Below, piece after piece: positions 10,224 to 21,097 of a stretch of 64,000 bases of DNA; the first letter of the stretch is position 1, and each line of letters starts with the position of its first letter. Both the position numbers and the translations under genes were made by a program. The notes under the pieces are model-generated. The model worked only from the letters and a program-made list of their open reading frames with translations. It made no database searches and had not been told where the DNA came from. The DNA comes from Globisporangium splendens (lineage: Eukaryota; Oomycota; Peronosporomycetes; Pythiales; Pythiaceae), in contig VFIW01000005.1 in NCBI GenBank assembly GCA_006386115.1, forward strand, positions 806,001 through 870,000, given 5' to 3'.

Positions 10224-11834
10224 ATGGGCACCGCACTGCCTCCGTCTCCGCATGCGGAGCGCATCGCGCCGAAGCGCATTGCGCTCGTCGTCGCCGTGTT
10301 CCTCTCGGACCTGCTGCTCACGGGGCTCGTCTTCGGCTGGGCGCCGCTGCTGCTCATGCTGCAGGACGAGCAGCAGTACGTCGAGCTCTGCGACTTCGAC
10401 AGCGCCGAGTTTGAAGATGACAGCGTCGCACACACGTGCGTGGCGCAGGAGAACAAGCTCAACCTCATGTTCGCTGTGGCGTCCGTCACGATGAACGCTG
10501 GCGCGCTGCCCATCGGCTTCTTCCTCGACTACGCGGGACCGAAGATCGCGATCACGGTCGCCGCTGTGATTGAAGTGTCGGGGCTTGTGCTGCTTGCGAT
10601 GGCTGACTCGCAGGGCTTCGATGTGTTCCTGCCGGCGTACACGCTGGTGGCGTTTGGAGGCAGCATGACGATGATGTCGTCGTTCCCCGCGAGCTTCTTG
10701 ATTCTGCAGTACCAGACCGCGATCCTCGCGGCGATCAGCTGTCTCTTTGACGGCAGCAGCGTCGTGTTCCTCGTACTCTACGCGATGAGATCGACCTTCG
10801 ATCTGACGCGGCAGCAACTGCTGCTGGCACTGGCTGCGATCGCCACGAGCATTTACGTGGCACTGATCGCGTTGTGGCACGTGAACGAACACGCACTCGC
10901 GGGCGACGACAGCGAGACCGACAGTCTGAGTGGCAACGAGCGCGACGCGTTATTGCAGCCCGCAGACCCGGAAAGCGAGCACTACCCGAGCAACAACGAT
11001 GTGAACAATGCGTCGTCGTCCATGCTGCTGATCGAGAGCGGCCACTACGGAAGCGTCGAGCGAATGAGTGACGATGCGTCGGAGCTCGTCGATGTGCCGA
11101 TCCCCAAGCAGATGCAGAGCGTCGAGTTCGTGTATGTGGTGGTGTTTGCGGCCGTGCAAGTGCTGCGCGCGACGATCTACATCGGCACGACCAACAAGCT
11201 GCTCGACAATTACGGCGACCACGCGTACGGGTATTTCTTCACCAAGGTGTTCAGCTTTGTGCTGCCGCTCGGGTTCCTCTTTGTGCCGTTTATCGACCAC
11301 ATCGTCGAGCAGAAGGGACTCGCGCGCTCGCTCGTGTTCACGAACTTGCTGGGCGTACTCTACAACATGCTCGTGCTCGTACCAAGTCTCCACGTGCAGT
11401 GCCTCACGTTCTTCGTGTTTGCCGGGTACCGCGCGTTCCTGTACGCCGTCATGTCGGCGTTCACAGCGAAAACGTTTGGCCTCAAGAACATGGGCTCGCT
11501 TATGGGCATCATCTTCTCGATTGGCTCTGTCGTGAGTCTCGCCGAGTACCCAGCCGTGTACATCTCGAATGCGTACCTGGACGGCGACTTGACCGTCATG
11601 TACTGCGTCTCGCTGGTGCTGTGCGGTCTGCTGTTCCCGTACACGGCGTACCTGAGCAAACACGAGGAAAAGCGCGAGCGCATGCACCAAGAGTATCTGC
11701 AGAAGCACCACAAGGCAAGCGCAAGTGCGTTCCTGACGACGCCCACGCACGGTCTCACGTACTTGCGCTCACCCATGGTGGGCAAATCGCCAGCGAGAAA
11801 GTCCCGATTCTCGTCACAAGCGCAGTTAGTTTGA
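10224..11834 (+). CDS. SLC43-like MFS transporter, copy A
   Basis: An intronless 536-aa protein with twelve predicted membrane segments in two sixes separated by a long hydrophilic loop of about 90 aa (ending near DVPIPKQMQSVEF). Typical of the SLC43 (LAT3/LAT4/EEG1) and fungal Fmp42 group are FGWAPLLLMLQ in the first helix, a cysteine-bearing loop, CVAQENKLNLMFAVAS, and the motif GFFLDYAGPKI after helix 2. Relatives carry neutral amino acids by facilitated diffusion; the substrate here is unknown. The ATG at 10224 is chosen because an upstream in-frame extension has no family similarity. It is tail-to-tail with copy B and appears intact. Confidence 0.87.
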   Translation: MGTALPPSPHAERIAPKRIALVVAVFLSDLLLTGLVFGWAPLLLMLQDEQQYVELCDFDSAEFEDDSVAHTCVAQENKLNLMFAVASVTMNAGALPIGFFLDYAGPKIAITVAAVIEVSGLVLLAMADSQGFDVFLPAYTLVAFGGSMTMMSSFPASFLILQYQTAILAAISCLFDGSSVVFLVLYAMRSTFDLTRQQLLLALAAIATSIYVALIALWHVNEHALAGDDSETDSLSGNERDALLQPADPESEHYPSNNDVNNASSSMLLIESGHYGSVERMSDDASELVDVPIPKQMQSVEFVYVVVFAAVQVLRATIYIGTTNKLLDNYGDHAYGYFFTKVFSFVLPLGFLFVPFIDHIVEQKGLARSLVFTNLLGVLYNMLVLVPSLHVQCLTFFVFAGYRAFLYAVMSAFTAKTFGLKNMGSLMGIIFSIGSVVSLAEYPAVYISNAYLDGDLTVMYCVSLVLCGLLFPYTAYLSKHEEKRERMHQEYLQKHHKASASAFLTTPTHGLTYLRSPMVGKSPARKSRFSSQAQLV

Positions 11835-12512
11835 ATTGAGTGTCACCGCCAGCAGCAGTATTAGCAGTAGCACGTTGCCGAAAAGCGCAAACTACTGGCA
11901 AGCAACCACAGGAGACAGCGGATATAGGCGAGTAGAAACACCAGGCAGGACGGTTTTTTGTTTGCAGACCAGATGTAAGCAATATGAAGCATCAATATTG
12001 TAGTATTTGATATAAAGAAGACACAGAACCGATTAGCGCACTGGGATTGTAGGAGTGTTTACAATGCATGGTTCACTTCAACATAGCGAGGTGGATGGGT
12101 GAATGAATGGAGCTGCTGGCCGCAACCGCTGAGAGCCAACCATATTGTGGTACCTTCGAGCAGCATGACGCTCGAGATGGGTACAGCCCACAGTCTCAAC
12201 ACCGGAATGAAGCATGCACCCATTCCATCAATGCGCTTTTCTGCTGAGATAGGAATTTGCCATGCGGATTGAGCATATATGGAGGAGAAAATGGACGCGA
12301 AGAAAGCAATTCACTAGTGGTTCTGCTAGATTTTCCTGACATCCATCAAGCAGCTTTGATGAGATGCAGGTGGTTTAGATTTGTGCCATCCAGCAAATCT
12401 GTTTCACTAAGTGCCACTTGATGTGGACCTGACCACAAAAAATAAACGCTACCGCTACGCACAAAGCAAACGAACAAGCAGTGGGTGTATTACCCCTACT
12501 ACTCGCACCACA
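11835..12512. other. Intergenic region between convergent transporters A and B
   Basis: The region holds the 3' ends of two convergent genes. I found no ORF, repeat or RNA gene that can be supported. Confidence 0.5.
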
Positions 12513-14087
12513 TCACACTCTGGTGGCTGCGGAGAACGACCCTATAGTGAGGCGGTGCGGCTGCTGCTGCAGCTTCTGGTCCCGGTCCTGCCAGTGGCGG
12601 CGCAGATACTCGGTCAGCGGGATTAGCAGAGCGCAGAGCAGCAGCGTGAGACCGTAGACAAGCGACAGATCGCCGTTGAAGTACGCGTTCGAGACGTACA
12701 CGGCTGGGTACTCGAGCAGGTTCACGATGGCGCCGATGGAGAAGATGATGCCCATGAGCGAGCCCATCGTCGCGAGACCAAACGTCTTGGCCGTGAAGCA
12801 CGAGAGCACAGTGAAGAGCAGCACGCGGAAGCCGGCGAAGAGGAAGAACGTCACGCACTGCACGTACAGATTGCGCACGAGCGCGAGCGCATTGTACACA
12901 ATCCCCAGTCCGCTTGTGAAGAAGAGCGAGAAGAGCAGCCCTTTGTGCTCCACGATGTGGTCGACTGCCGGTACGAATATGAATCCGAGCGGCAGCACGA
13001 TGCTGAAGATCTTGGTGAAGAGCGAGTTGTGGTGCTCGCGGTCGCCGTAGTTCTCAAGCAGCTTGTTGGTCGTGCCAATGTACAGCGTCGTGCGCAGTCC
13101 GTGGACCGCAGCGAACGCGATGATGTACGCAAACTCAAACGTGCGCAGTTGCTGGCGGATCGGGACGTCCATCAGGCTCGGGGTCGCGGTGGCGTCAATT
13201 GCTGACTGGGGAGGTCCTTGTCGTGCAAGAGTAGACGCCTCCACGTCGCGCTCGCAATACGTAGGAGTGATAGGAAGAACCGAAGGCGCTTCCACGACGC
13301 CCGTGTAGTGCTCTTCATAGTTCTCAGACGTCGTGGACTCTTGTGTCGAGACGGCGTTTCCTCCCCCTGCGGGTTTACGCAACGCGGACTCGTTCGTGTG
13401 CCACAACGCGACGAGTGCGATGTAGTTCGCCGTCGCGAGCACCGCAAGCCCGCCAATCAGTTGCTGCCGCGTGAGGCTCGTGTGGTTCTTGATGGTGTAT
13501 AACACGAGGAACACGACGCTGCTGCCGTCCATGAGGCAGTTGATCGCAGCGAGGATCATCGTCTGGTGCGACATGATCAGGAAACTCGCCGGGAACGACG
13601 CCATGAGCGTCATGATGCCGCCGATCGCGATCAGCGAGTACGCCGGGATAAACACATCAAAGGTCTGCGAATCGGCGAGCGCGAGAAGCACCAGCCCGGG
13701 GACTTCAAAGCATCCAGCGATCGCGACCGAGCACTTGGGGCCGACGCGGTCCAGGAGGAACCCCACGGGCAGCGCCACGGCGTTGATCACGACCGACGCG
13801 ATCGCGTACACGAGGTTGAGCTTGTTCTCCTGCGCATCACACGTCGGCGCCGATGAGTCGTTACTGTGGATGCTGCTGTCACTGTCGTCTGTGTCGCTGG
13901 TGCATAACTCGAAGTACTGCTTCTCGTCCTGCAGCATGAGCAGCAGTGGCGCCCAGCCCCAGACGATGCCTGCCAGCAGCAGATCCGACGCGAGCACGGC
14001 CACCACGAGAGCCACGCGCTTGGGCTCCGCGCGCGCCGCCGTCCGCCCGCCGTCGTGTAGCGCATGGTACACGTCGTCCCCACTCAT
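12513..14087 (-). CDS. SLC43-like MFS transporter, copy B
   Basis: An intronless 524-aa paralogue of copy A, with the same landmarks: GIVWGWAPLLLMLQDEKQYF in helix 1 and the following loop, CDAQENKLNLVYAIAS, GFLLDRVGPK after helix 2, and LYIGTTNKLLENYGDRE in the second half. The central loop is diverged in sequence and length, while the membrane segments are well conserved, the pattern expected of functional paralogues under selection. The first true ATG is at 14087. All twelve segments are present, so it is presumably functional. Together with copy A and pseudogene C it forms a local tandem or inverted array. Confidence 0.87.
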   Translation of the reverse strand: MSGDDVYHALHDGGRTAARAEPKRVALVVAVLASDLLLAGIVWGWAPLLLMLQDEKQYFELCTSDTDDSDSSIHSNDSSAPTCDAQENKLNLVYAIASVVINAVALPVGFLLDRVGPKCSVAIAGCFEVPGLVLLALADSQTFDVFIPAYSLIAIGGIMTLMASFPASFLIMSHQTMILAAINCLMDGSSVVFLVLYTIKNHTSLTRQQLIGGLAVLATANYIALVALWHTNESALRKPAGGGNAVSTQESTTSENYEEHYTGVVEAPSVLPITPTYCERDVEASTLARQGPPQSAIDATATPSLMDVPIRQQLRTFEFAYIIAFAAVHGLRTTLYIGTTNKLLENYGDREHHNSLFTKIFSIVLPLGFIFVPAVDHIVEHKGLLFSLFFTSGLGIVYNALALVRNLYVQCVTFFLFAGFRVLLFTVLSCFTAKTFGLATMGSLMGIIFSIGAIVNLLEYPAVYVSNAYFNGDLSLVYGLTLLLCALLIPLTEYLRRHWQDRDQKLQQQPHRLTIGSFSAATRV

Positions 14088-14511
14088 CTGCACAAAGCGA
14101 GGAGGTCAAGAGCAAGAGCGCAAATGGAGAGAGAGCGCACGCGCGGCGAGAGGAGAGCAGTTAGCAGCTCGACAGTTTGTGGCGCCGTTTCGCCACGCGA
14201 ACGATAACGTGATATGCTGTGCTGCAATGTTACAAAGCTGTCAAGTGCGGATCGTATTGATAAAATCCTTATATCCGCGATCGAGCACACACAAACTACA
14301 CTAATCTATCACTCTACAAACGACGCATAGTTTGTAGAATCCGCACTTCTGCGGCATGACATTGAGTGGTTAGTCGCACACCCAAAACAGAAGGTTTTTT
14401 TTGTTGGTTCATTGATGTGAGGAGTGTTTGTCATCTGGTTTTCGATTTAAAAAAATGCGTTATGCGTCGCCTCAAGATCTTTCTTCAAATGGATGCGAGA
14501 TCAACGAATCT
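14088..14511. other. Intergenic region upstream of transporter B
   Basis: Presumed promoter of copy B on the minus strand, followed by an AT-rich stretch leading into pseudogene C. No other feature is supported. Confidence 0.4.
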
Positions 14512-15648
14512 TCTCCTGCCTTCTTCTTCCACCACGTTCCATGGGTGACGCCATTGCGCATATGCGCTCGTGCTGCTGACAGATCTGGCCGCTGCTGCTG
14601 CTGCAAGTCGAGCACCAATGCCAAGAGCTCTGCCACGCGTCCACATCGCACCAGTCGATCATAACGATACTCGGATCAGCAGTAGCACCTGTGAGGCTCA
14701 GCAGAACCGGTTCAATTTGACGCTCGCGGTCGCGTCCGTCATGGTGAATGCCTTGTCGCTCCCGATTGGCGTCTTCCTGGACGTCGCTGGCCACAAGTGC
14801 ACAACTGCAGTCGCGGCTGTCGTCCAAGCGCTCGCGTTGCTGCTGCTTGCGTACGCGAACTCGCGGTGCTTTGACGTGTTCCTGCCAGCGCGCGAGCTGC
14901 TGGCGCTTGGAAGCAGCGTGACGACGATGGCGTCGTATCCCGCGAGTTTCGTGATTCTCAGATACCGAGCTGGGATCCTCACAGCGATCAGTTGCATGTA
15001 CAACGGCAGCAGTGCCGTATTTGTCGTCGTCTACGCGATGAAGACGCAGTTTGGTTCGCGAGGCAGCAGCTGCTGTGTGTACTTGCTGGACTCACTGCAG
15101 TGATTTACATTGCGCTCATTGTACTGTGGCACATGAACGAACAGGAGCTCGCTCGCGGATATGTCAATGCGCCAGCAGCTGCAGACGCTCAAGAACTGCG
15201 GCGACCGCGACCATGTGGATTGGTTCACGAAGGCGTTTAGATCGCACAACCGCTCGTACCGATCATTGACTGCATCGTGATACAATCGTCGACAGATCTC
15301 ACCTACGCGCTCGTGATCACAAACGCGCTCGGTGCTGTGTATAATATTCTGGCACTTGTGCGCAATCTCCAAGTCCAGTGCGGGATGTTCGTCGCGTTTA
15401 CGGATTTCCGCGTGTGCGTGTCCACCGTTGCGACTGTGTTTACGGCGCAAAAGTTTGGCCAAAGGAGCCTCGGCACGCTCGTCGGCACGATCTTCACTGT
15501 GAGCACCGTCGCGAGTCTCGCCGAGTACCCGGCAGTGCACTGGGCGAGCAAGTCCTTGGGCGGCGACCTGGCGGTGGTGAACGGCATCTCGCTCGTCTTC
15601 GGCGCGCTGCTGGTCCCGTGCACCGAGTGGCTGCAGCAGCACGACTAA
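14512..15648 (+). pseudogene. SLC43-like transporter pseudogene, copy C
   Basis: Fragments of the transporter appear in order but in different frames. A remnant of helix 1 (LVLLTDL near 14560) is joined by a deletion to the loop after it; then one frame runs CEAQQNRFNLTLAVASVMVN through helix 5 (14690-15050). Near 15055 the frame shifts and the next piece, RQQLLCVLAGLTAVIYIALI, continues in another frame. A large deletion removes the central loop and helix 7, leaving a TLKNCGDRDHVDWFTKAF remnant in the third frame. The last segment (15316-15648) covers helices 9-12 and ends like the intact copies. At least two frameshifts, two deletions and several stops make it non-functional. Confidence 0.88.
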
Positions 15649-16107
15649 GGACGAGAGCCCACGCAATGGCACATCGTGAAAGAGTCATTTGTGAAATACA
15701 ATCAATATATTGCATACGATCAAGTCCAATTATTACGGCATCATGCATTGACAATTGCCGACCAGTGTTCAACAGATTGTGCTGTGCTCAATAATTGTGC
15801 ATCTCCTTTGATCAAGAAAACGCAATGACAATGGCGTGAAGCAGTTCTGGTCTGGTACCACCTTCGCCACCGTGCGTGGCCGGCCACGATGTCCCGCTTC
15901 TGAATATTTGGGCACTCAAGGACCACTGCATCCACCTCGGTACCTTGACCATTTCGTAAAAACCAGCACGTGTGGGATACCCACAACTGTAATGGGTGCA
16001 TCTTACATGGCTCTGACATCGACTAAAGCACTCTTCGAAGGCTCCATTACGCAATTTCCCTCATCTTATCATCGACACCTCACTCAGCACCAGTTGCACC
16101 AGAAACA
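15649..16107. other. Intergenic region before the LURP-one-related gene
   Basis: About 460 bp with no supported coding sequence, RNA gene or repeat. It presumably contains the promoter of the gene starting at 16108. Confidence 0.4.
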
Positions 16108-16854
16108 ATGGGTGGCACACACTCTTCCGAACCGCGCATTGCCCCCGCCGACGTGGTGCTCGTCTCGCCACCACAGGAGACCATCAAGCCATGGCACCAC
16201 GCGTTTCCAGCGGCCATCCCTGCCACGACAACGAAGCTTCACTACGAGCGCGTCAACGGTGAGAACAAGATATTTGACCACGCCACGGGTGCGCCGCTCT
16301 TCCAAGTGCTGAAGCATACCCAGGACATCCGCGTGATCGACGCGACCACAAAGGCGCTTATCGCGACGCTGCGGAAAACCAGCGGCACGTTCACTGTCAT
16401 TCCCCCGCAATCATCGCCCGAGCACACGACGGCCATTGCGATCCGTGCCATTCTGCTCGTGTCCGACGTCCACATGCATTGCACGTTGTCAGACCCAGCA
16501 CCAGTCGCGGGCTCTGGTCCCGCCGCGACACTGAAGTTCGAAATGAGCGGCAATTGGGATTTGGACAAAGCGATGGTCGTGTGGCGGACGTGCCGCGGCT
16601 CGGAGACGCAGCGAAAAGCTGCTCAGAAACGTGAACCGATCTGCAAGATCCAAATGGCTGACAAGGGCTACGACATTGACCTCGTATCTGGCGTCGACAT
16701 AGCGCTCATGGGGGTCTTTTGCATTGTGCTAAACGAGATCGTCCAGCATATCGCAATCCAGACGCTGGGGAGTGACTGGAAGGTCACGACTGCACGCAGT
16801 GCCCAGGTGGCATGGCAAGAAGTCCAACCGATGAGCCAGCAAACGTTTTTATGA
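16108..16854 (+). CDS. LURP-one-related (LOR, tubby-like fold) protein
   Basis: An intronless 248-aa protein. It starts MGGTHS, a fit to the N-myristoylation consensus (Gly2, Ser6), suggesting membrane attachment. From about residue 45 it shows the LURP-one pattern of alternating beta strands: KIFDHATGAPLFQVLK (the D..G..LF.V motif), then IRVIDATTKALIATLRK, and later WDLDKAMVVW and YDIDLVSGVDIALMGVFCIV near the end, the usual D(I/V)A..L..C(I/V)..D/E pattern. LOR proteins have a tubby or phospholipid-scramblase fold; in plants some act in defence against oomycetes, and biochemical roles are mostly unknown. The family is expanded in oomycetes as I understand it. The assignment is from motif pattern only. 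Confidence 0.72.
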   Translation: MGGTHSSEPRIAPADVVLVSPPQETIKPWHHAFPAAIPATTTKLHYERVNGENKIFDHATGAPLFQVLKHTQDIRVIDATTKALIATLRKTSGTFTVIPPQSSPEHTTAIAIRAILLVSDVHMHCTLSDPAPVAGSGPAATLKFEMSGNWDLDKAMVVWRTCRGSETQRKAAQKREPICKIQMADKGYDIDLVSGVDIALMGVFCIVLNEIVQHIAIQTLGSDWKVTTARSAQVAWQEVQPMSQQTFL

Positions 16855-17179
16855 ACGGACTCTTCCCTGACGACCTCTGAGTTGAGCTGCACGGAAGACC
16901 GTCCAACCCTGTGGGCACCAACGAGATTCGTTAAGTGAATGTCATTTATGCGAGCAAACGTGCGCTATGCTTTTGATACGAATTGGCTTCTCATATTTAC
17001 TCGAGGCATTTTCCATTTCCATCATCAGTCATCAGCCCCAGCTGATCTTGGGTCACGGGAAGGGGTCGTATTCATTGATATCCCTTATATAAAACATTCA
17101 CTCTTGGAGTCATTCTTAATTGGAGGTTATATTTTTCATGCAGTTATAGAGGTCTCAATCTCATCGATTCACTTTGAAA
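16855..17179. other. Intergenic region upstream of CDK11
   Basis: AT-rich 325-bp region containing a TATATAAAA-like stretch near 17085-17094 and an initiator-like motif listed separately. No gene seen. Confidence 0.4.
17160..17176 (+). promoter_or_regulatory. Oomycete initiator-like element upstream of CDK11
   Basis: CTCATCGATTCACTTTG resembles the oomycete core promoter (initiator TCATTYY followed by CAWTTT), with mismatches in the middle. It ends just before the ATG at 17180, which would give a very short leader. Confidence 0.35.
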
Positions 17180-18436
17180 ATGGCGAAGCGCAATCGCTGG
17201 GACTCGGACTCGGACTCGGATGCGGGCGGCTCCGCGCGGCGCAGAGAGCAGGAGAAGCGAGCGCACACAAAGAAGGAGGCGAGGACGGCAGCGCGCGATG
17301 ACGTAGTGTCCAGCGGCAGCGCATCACGGCCGTACAGCGTGCGAGACAAGTCTGAACGCGTCTCCAAGGAAACGACACCTCCTGACGTCACGTATTCCCC
17401 AGAGCAAGCGAAAGCACAAAAAAAGCCAACAGCATCAGTGCCACAGCAGCACAATTTCTATCTGCATGGCTGCCGCAGCGTGGACAACTATGCGCGGATC
17501 GGGAAGATCGACGAAGGCACGTACGGCGTGGTGTCCAAGGCGCGCGACAAAGTCACAGGCGACATCGTCGCGCTCAAACAGGTCAAGATGAGCGCTGACG
17601 TGTGCCACGAGGGCTTTCCTGTGACGGCATTGCGCGAGACGAACGTGCTTCTTGCGCTCGACCACCCGAACATCGTCAAAGTGCGCGAAATGGTTGTGGG
17701 GTCGACACCCGACAAGATCTTCATGGTGATGGACTATGCCGAGAATGATCTGAAGAACGTCATGGAGAACAAGATGAAGCAGCCGTTCCTGCAGTCTGAG
17801 GTGAAAAACTTGATGCAGGCGCTGCTCAGCGCGATCGCGTACATGCACGAGCGCTGGTACATCCATCGCGACCTCAAGACGAGCAACTTGCTGTACGACA
17901 ACCAAGGGATTTTGAAGGTGTGCGACTTCGGATTGGCGCGGAAGTACGGCTCACCGATCCGCGGGTACACGCAGCTGGTGGTCACGCTCTGGTATCGCGC
18001 ACCGGAGCTTCTGCTGGGAGCGACGACGTACTCGACAGCGGTGGACATGTGGTCTGTCGGGTGTATCTTCGCCGAGATCTTGCTCATGAAGCCATTGTTT
18101 CCTGGACGAGGCGAGATCGACCAAATGGACCAGATCTTCAAACTGCTGGGGTCCCCGACCGAGGAGAACTGGCCGGGACTGCTTGATTATCCAAATGCGC
18201 AGGGGATTCGCTGGAAATGGCAGAAGCAGAGCAAACTGAGGGAGAAGTTCCCCGTCGCGGCCGCGTTTTCCGGTGGCGGGTGTGCATTGTCGAACGCTGG
18301 CTTCGATCTGCTGCGCCGCATGCTCGCGTACGACCCAAAGCAACGGATATCTGCGAAAGAGGCACTCGCGCACGACTATTTCAAAGAAGCACCAGCGCCA
18401 AAACAGCACGAGATGATGCCAACGTTCCCAGCATAG
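17180..18436 (+). CDS. CDK11: Cyclin-dependent kinase 11 (PITSLRE-type)
   Basis: An intronless 418-aa protein. The first ~95 residues are hydrophilic, Arg/Asp/Ser-rich and disordered. The kinase domain covers about 98-405: glycine loop IDEGTYGVV, ATP-binding lysine in VALKQVK, cyclin-binding helix PVTALRE (PITSLRE in animals), catalytic HRDLKTSN, DFGLAR, and the CDK11/CDK10-type activation loop YTQLVVTLWYRAPELLLG. The VREMVVGS segment is also typical of CDK11. CDK11 with cyclin L regulates pre-mRNA splicing and transcription. It is shorter than animal CDK11 because the long N-terminal RE-rich extension is reduced. CDK10 is the nearest alternative, but MKQPFLQSEVKNLM favours CDK11. Confidence 0.92.
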   Translation: MAKRNRWDSDSDSDAGGSARRREQEKRAHTKKEARTAARDDVVSSGSASRPYSVRDKSERVSKETTPPDVTYSPEQAKAQKKPTASVPQQHNFYLHGCRSVDNYARIGKIDEGTYGVVSKARDKVTGDIVALKQVKMSADVCHEGFPVTALRETNVLLALDHPNIVKVREMVVGSTPDKIFMVMDYAENDLKNVMENKMKQPFLQSEVKNLMQALLSAIAYMHERWYIHRDLKTSNLLYDNQGILKVCDFGLARKYGSPIRGYTQLVVTLWYRAPELLLGATTYSTAVDMWSVGCIFAEILLMKPLFPGRGEIDQMDQIFKLLGSPTEENWPGLLDYPNAQGIRWKWQKQSKLREKFPVAAAFSGGGCALSNAGFDLLRRMLAYDPKQRISAKEALAHDYFKEAPAPKQHEMMPTFPA

Positions 18437-18648
18437 AAAGATTGCATGCGGATTCAGAACGCTGATGCAGCACTCACCAAATGAACTAGTTAGAAGACAA
18501 AAGCACCACCCCAACACCAAAAATACAGGTATGTTAGAAAGACTGTATTAACAGTATTCATTCCCGAGTTTGAACAGCATGGAGCTGGAAGATCAGGAAT
18601 CGCTCACTCTTTTCACAAAAATGTGTTCGAACACACTGCTCCAATCCA

Positions 18649-20610
18649 CTACACTTGGCCCATGCGGCTTCGGTTACCAGCCAGCGACGCGACATATTGT
18701 TTGTCTTCGAAACGACTCGGGAGGAATGCATGCGCGTACTTTGCAAGACGCTCTGCTTTTGGTTGTTCGCCCATCACATGGGCCGCCAACAGTTGTCCGG
18801 ATGCCCCGCTTGACCTATACGAGATGTTATTGTAGTCGGAAACACAGCACGCCATTGTTAGAAAGAGCACAAAGCAGAAATTGATCTTCACATGCATAAA
18901 AATCTTCAGCTCTTACATGAGTCCGACGCCAGACATGGCCGATTGCAAGAACACGCCGTCAACCGTACTCGGCGCTGGTCCGATCAATGGCATGTTGTCC
19001 ATCGTTTTGCAATAGTATCCTCCATTCACTGTGAAAGAACTGCGGACCAAGTCGTCCGTCACGTACGATTTCAGCTGAGGGAAGAGCTTCGTTAGCCCAC
19101 GTAAGCAAGTCTCTGGGAATCTACACAAGGGAACGAAGACAAAGACACTTCAGTATGCACAGCCTCCGAGACTAGGGCATCAACTGTGAAGGAAAAGAAA
19201 CGTACTTTGGGTCCAGGAGCTCTTCGACAGGGTATTTGGCAGGCACCGCTTCGATGTCGTAGGTCCACACGCACATCATCTTGTTTGCCAAATATGGTCG
19301 TACGTGGACACCTACAAGAAAAGCCACGGTCAAGATTAAGGATTGGTGCACTATTGCGGCAAGGATTGAGCTGAAAAATCGCACCAGATGGATACTCTTT
19401 GAGCATTCGTGCCGTCGCTGGGTCTTTCGCATATTCGAGTCGCTCTTCTTCAGAAAACTGGTACAAAAACATACAGAGCACGAACGTCAATACCAGTGCA
19501 TCTGTTTGCTACCAATACCGCCTCTCGTACCTCTAGGTGGCCAATCGGGTCGGAGTCAAACGTCAGCGGCATCGTAGACGTGATCGTCTGGTTGATGTCG
19601 TCAAACACGGCACGACAGTGCAATTCGTTCACAATCGGGATATCAAAGTTCGACAGATCTTTTTTCTTCAGCAACCCGAGCGTTTCCTCAAAGAGCGGTC
19701 CCGTTGCAAACACGACATTCGGAGTTGAAATGTGCTGCGTACCCTCTTCTTCAGACTCGACCTTCAGCCCACTGATGCGCCCTCCTTCGGCAAAGATGTC
19801 GGTCACTTTGCCATGCACAATTTGCGCACCGGGACAGTATTCGAGTGCTTTCGTAAGCTCGAAATTGCCCTAGGCATACAACACAAACAACAAAAGTGTT
19901 AGAACAGCAAACGCATAGGGTGAAACACTCTAAGGTCGCAGAACAAAAGGAGCGAGCGGCAACGAACCAGTTTGAATGGATTCATGGATCCGCATCGTCG
20001 AACGTGGAGCGCACCAATCGCATTCGAGTCTTTCAGCGACGGGAACACTTGTTTGATATTGTCAATACCCAGCAGCAGATCCGACCCATCGAGATCATAA
20101 TCGATTGTCTCTCGCGAGAACCTGTATCCGCTCAAATCAGATCCCACACCATGCACGCGCAGCTCACCCCCACCATTCTGACCCAACTTGCGCCCCAATC
20201 GCTCAAACTCTTCGAGTTTCTTTGGGTCGCGCGTGACAAACAGGTAACCATTGCGGTTGAGCTCGATCATGTTGTTCGTCTTTTTCGAGATCTCATCGAG
20301 CTCGTCGATCGACTGCGTCACCAGTTCGCGCATCGGTGCTTCATCGTCGCTCGGGAACCAGTTGCGGTAGCTGAACGAACCATTCGCACTACAGTACTCA
20401 CCAACGGTCCTTAGACACACACATCGATGCAGCAAATGCATCCACTTATTGAGCTCTTTACCTTGTAAGCGACAATGGCGGCAGCGCATCCACCAGGATG
20501 GGCTTGAACGCGCGGTTGAAGCGGTTGAGTTTGGCCAAGTGGTAGAACGCGGAGCAGCCGGCGACGCCCGCGCCCACGACCACCACGTCGCCTGCAGCCT
20601 TCTTCAGCAT
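18649..20610 (-). CDS. FAD-dependent oxidoreductase of the DAO family
   Basis: Seven exons (20610-20462, 20409-19968, 19869-19531, 19457-19385, 19311-19206, 19120-18917, 18814-18649) give 492 aa with consistent phase throughout. The N-terminus carries a Rossmann FAD-binding motif (VVVVGAGVAGCSAFYHLAKL, GxGxxG); a middle segment includes FATGPLFEE, and the C-terminal YYCKTMDNMPLIGPAP plus SGVGLM-SSGASG is the second FAD-contact region of glycine/D-amino-acid oxidase family proteins. It probably oxidises an amine or N-methyl amino acid, but the substrate cannot be told. No mitochondrial presequence is evident. It is head-to-head with the HutF-M20 fusion gene (488 bp between starts), so co-regulation with histidine catabolism is possible but unproven. 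Confidence 0.85.
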
Positions 20611-21097
20611 CTTGAGCTCTCAAGTTCCGCCAGTACGTACGAAAATGCGGATCCATTTGGCAAGAAGAACAGGAGATGTGCTTCAGCCTGAGTGAAAGGA
20701 CGTAATTACGAGACGGCTTTTCGTAAAAAAAAAAAAAGGTGGAAGCAGTAAAAACCCTCCTTTTAACGACCATGGCGGAAACTTCAACCTGTCCCATGAC
20801 TGTCTGCAGTGTTGCAGGACGACAAGCTCTTCAAGTGAAGCAGAGACTAACGACTACCTTCAATAGATATAGCATCTTCAAGGATAGATTATTTGCAGTA
20901 TCAATAATGTACTCTGATTACATAGATGACTACATAATTCGAATCTTGTCATAATGATTACAGTACTTTGAAAGCATCAGTGTCACCGCATCTAATCACC
21001 AACACATCCAATCCCAATGTCGCCCAACGAGTGCAACATCTACGTGCGCATGCTCACTTGCGAATCCTCCTACTCGAGTGCGTACGTCGCGTAGTGA
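20611..21097. promoter_or_regulatory. Bidirectional promoter of FAD oxidoreductase and HutF-M20
   Basis: A 487-bp AT-rich gap between divergent starts, with a run of 13 A near 20724-20736. No ORF of interest is seen; it is the only place for both promoters. Confidence 0.45.

Noticed and set aside
10950..11750. Minus-strand ORF of 266 codons
   Set aside because: Antisense of transporter copy A; His/Arg-rich composition without motifs.
15741..16054. Two overlapping minus-strand ORFs before the LURP-one-related gene
   Set aside because: No conserved motif and they overlap a likely promoter; neither can be supported.
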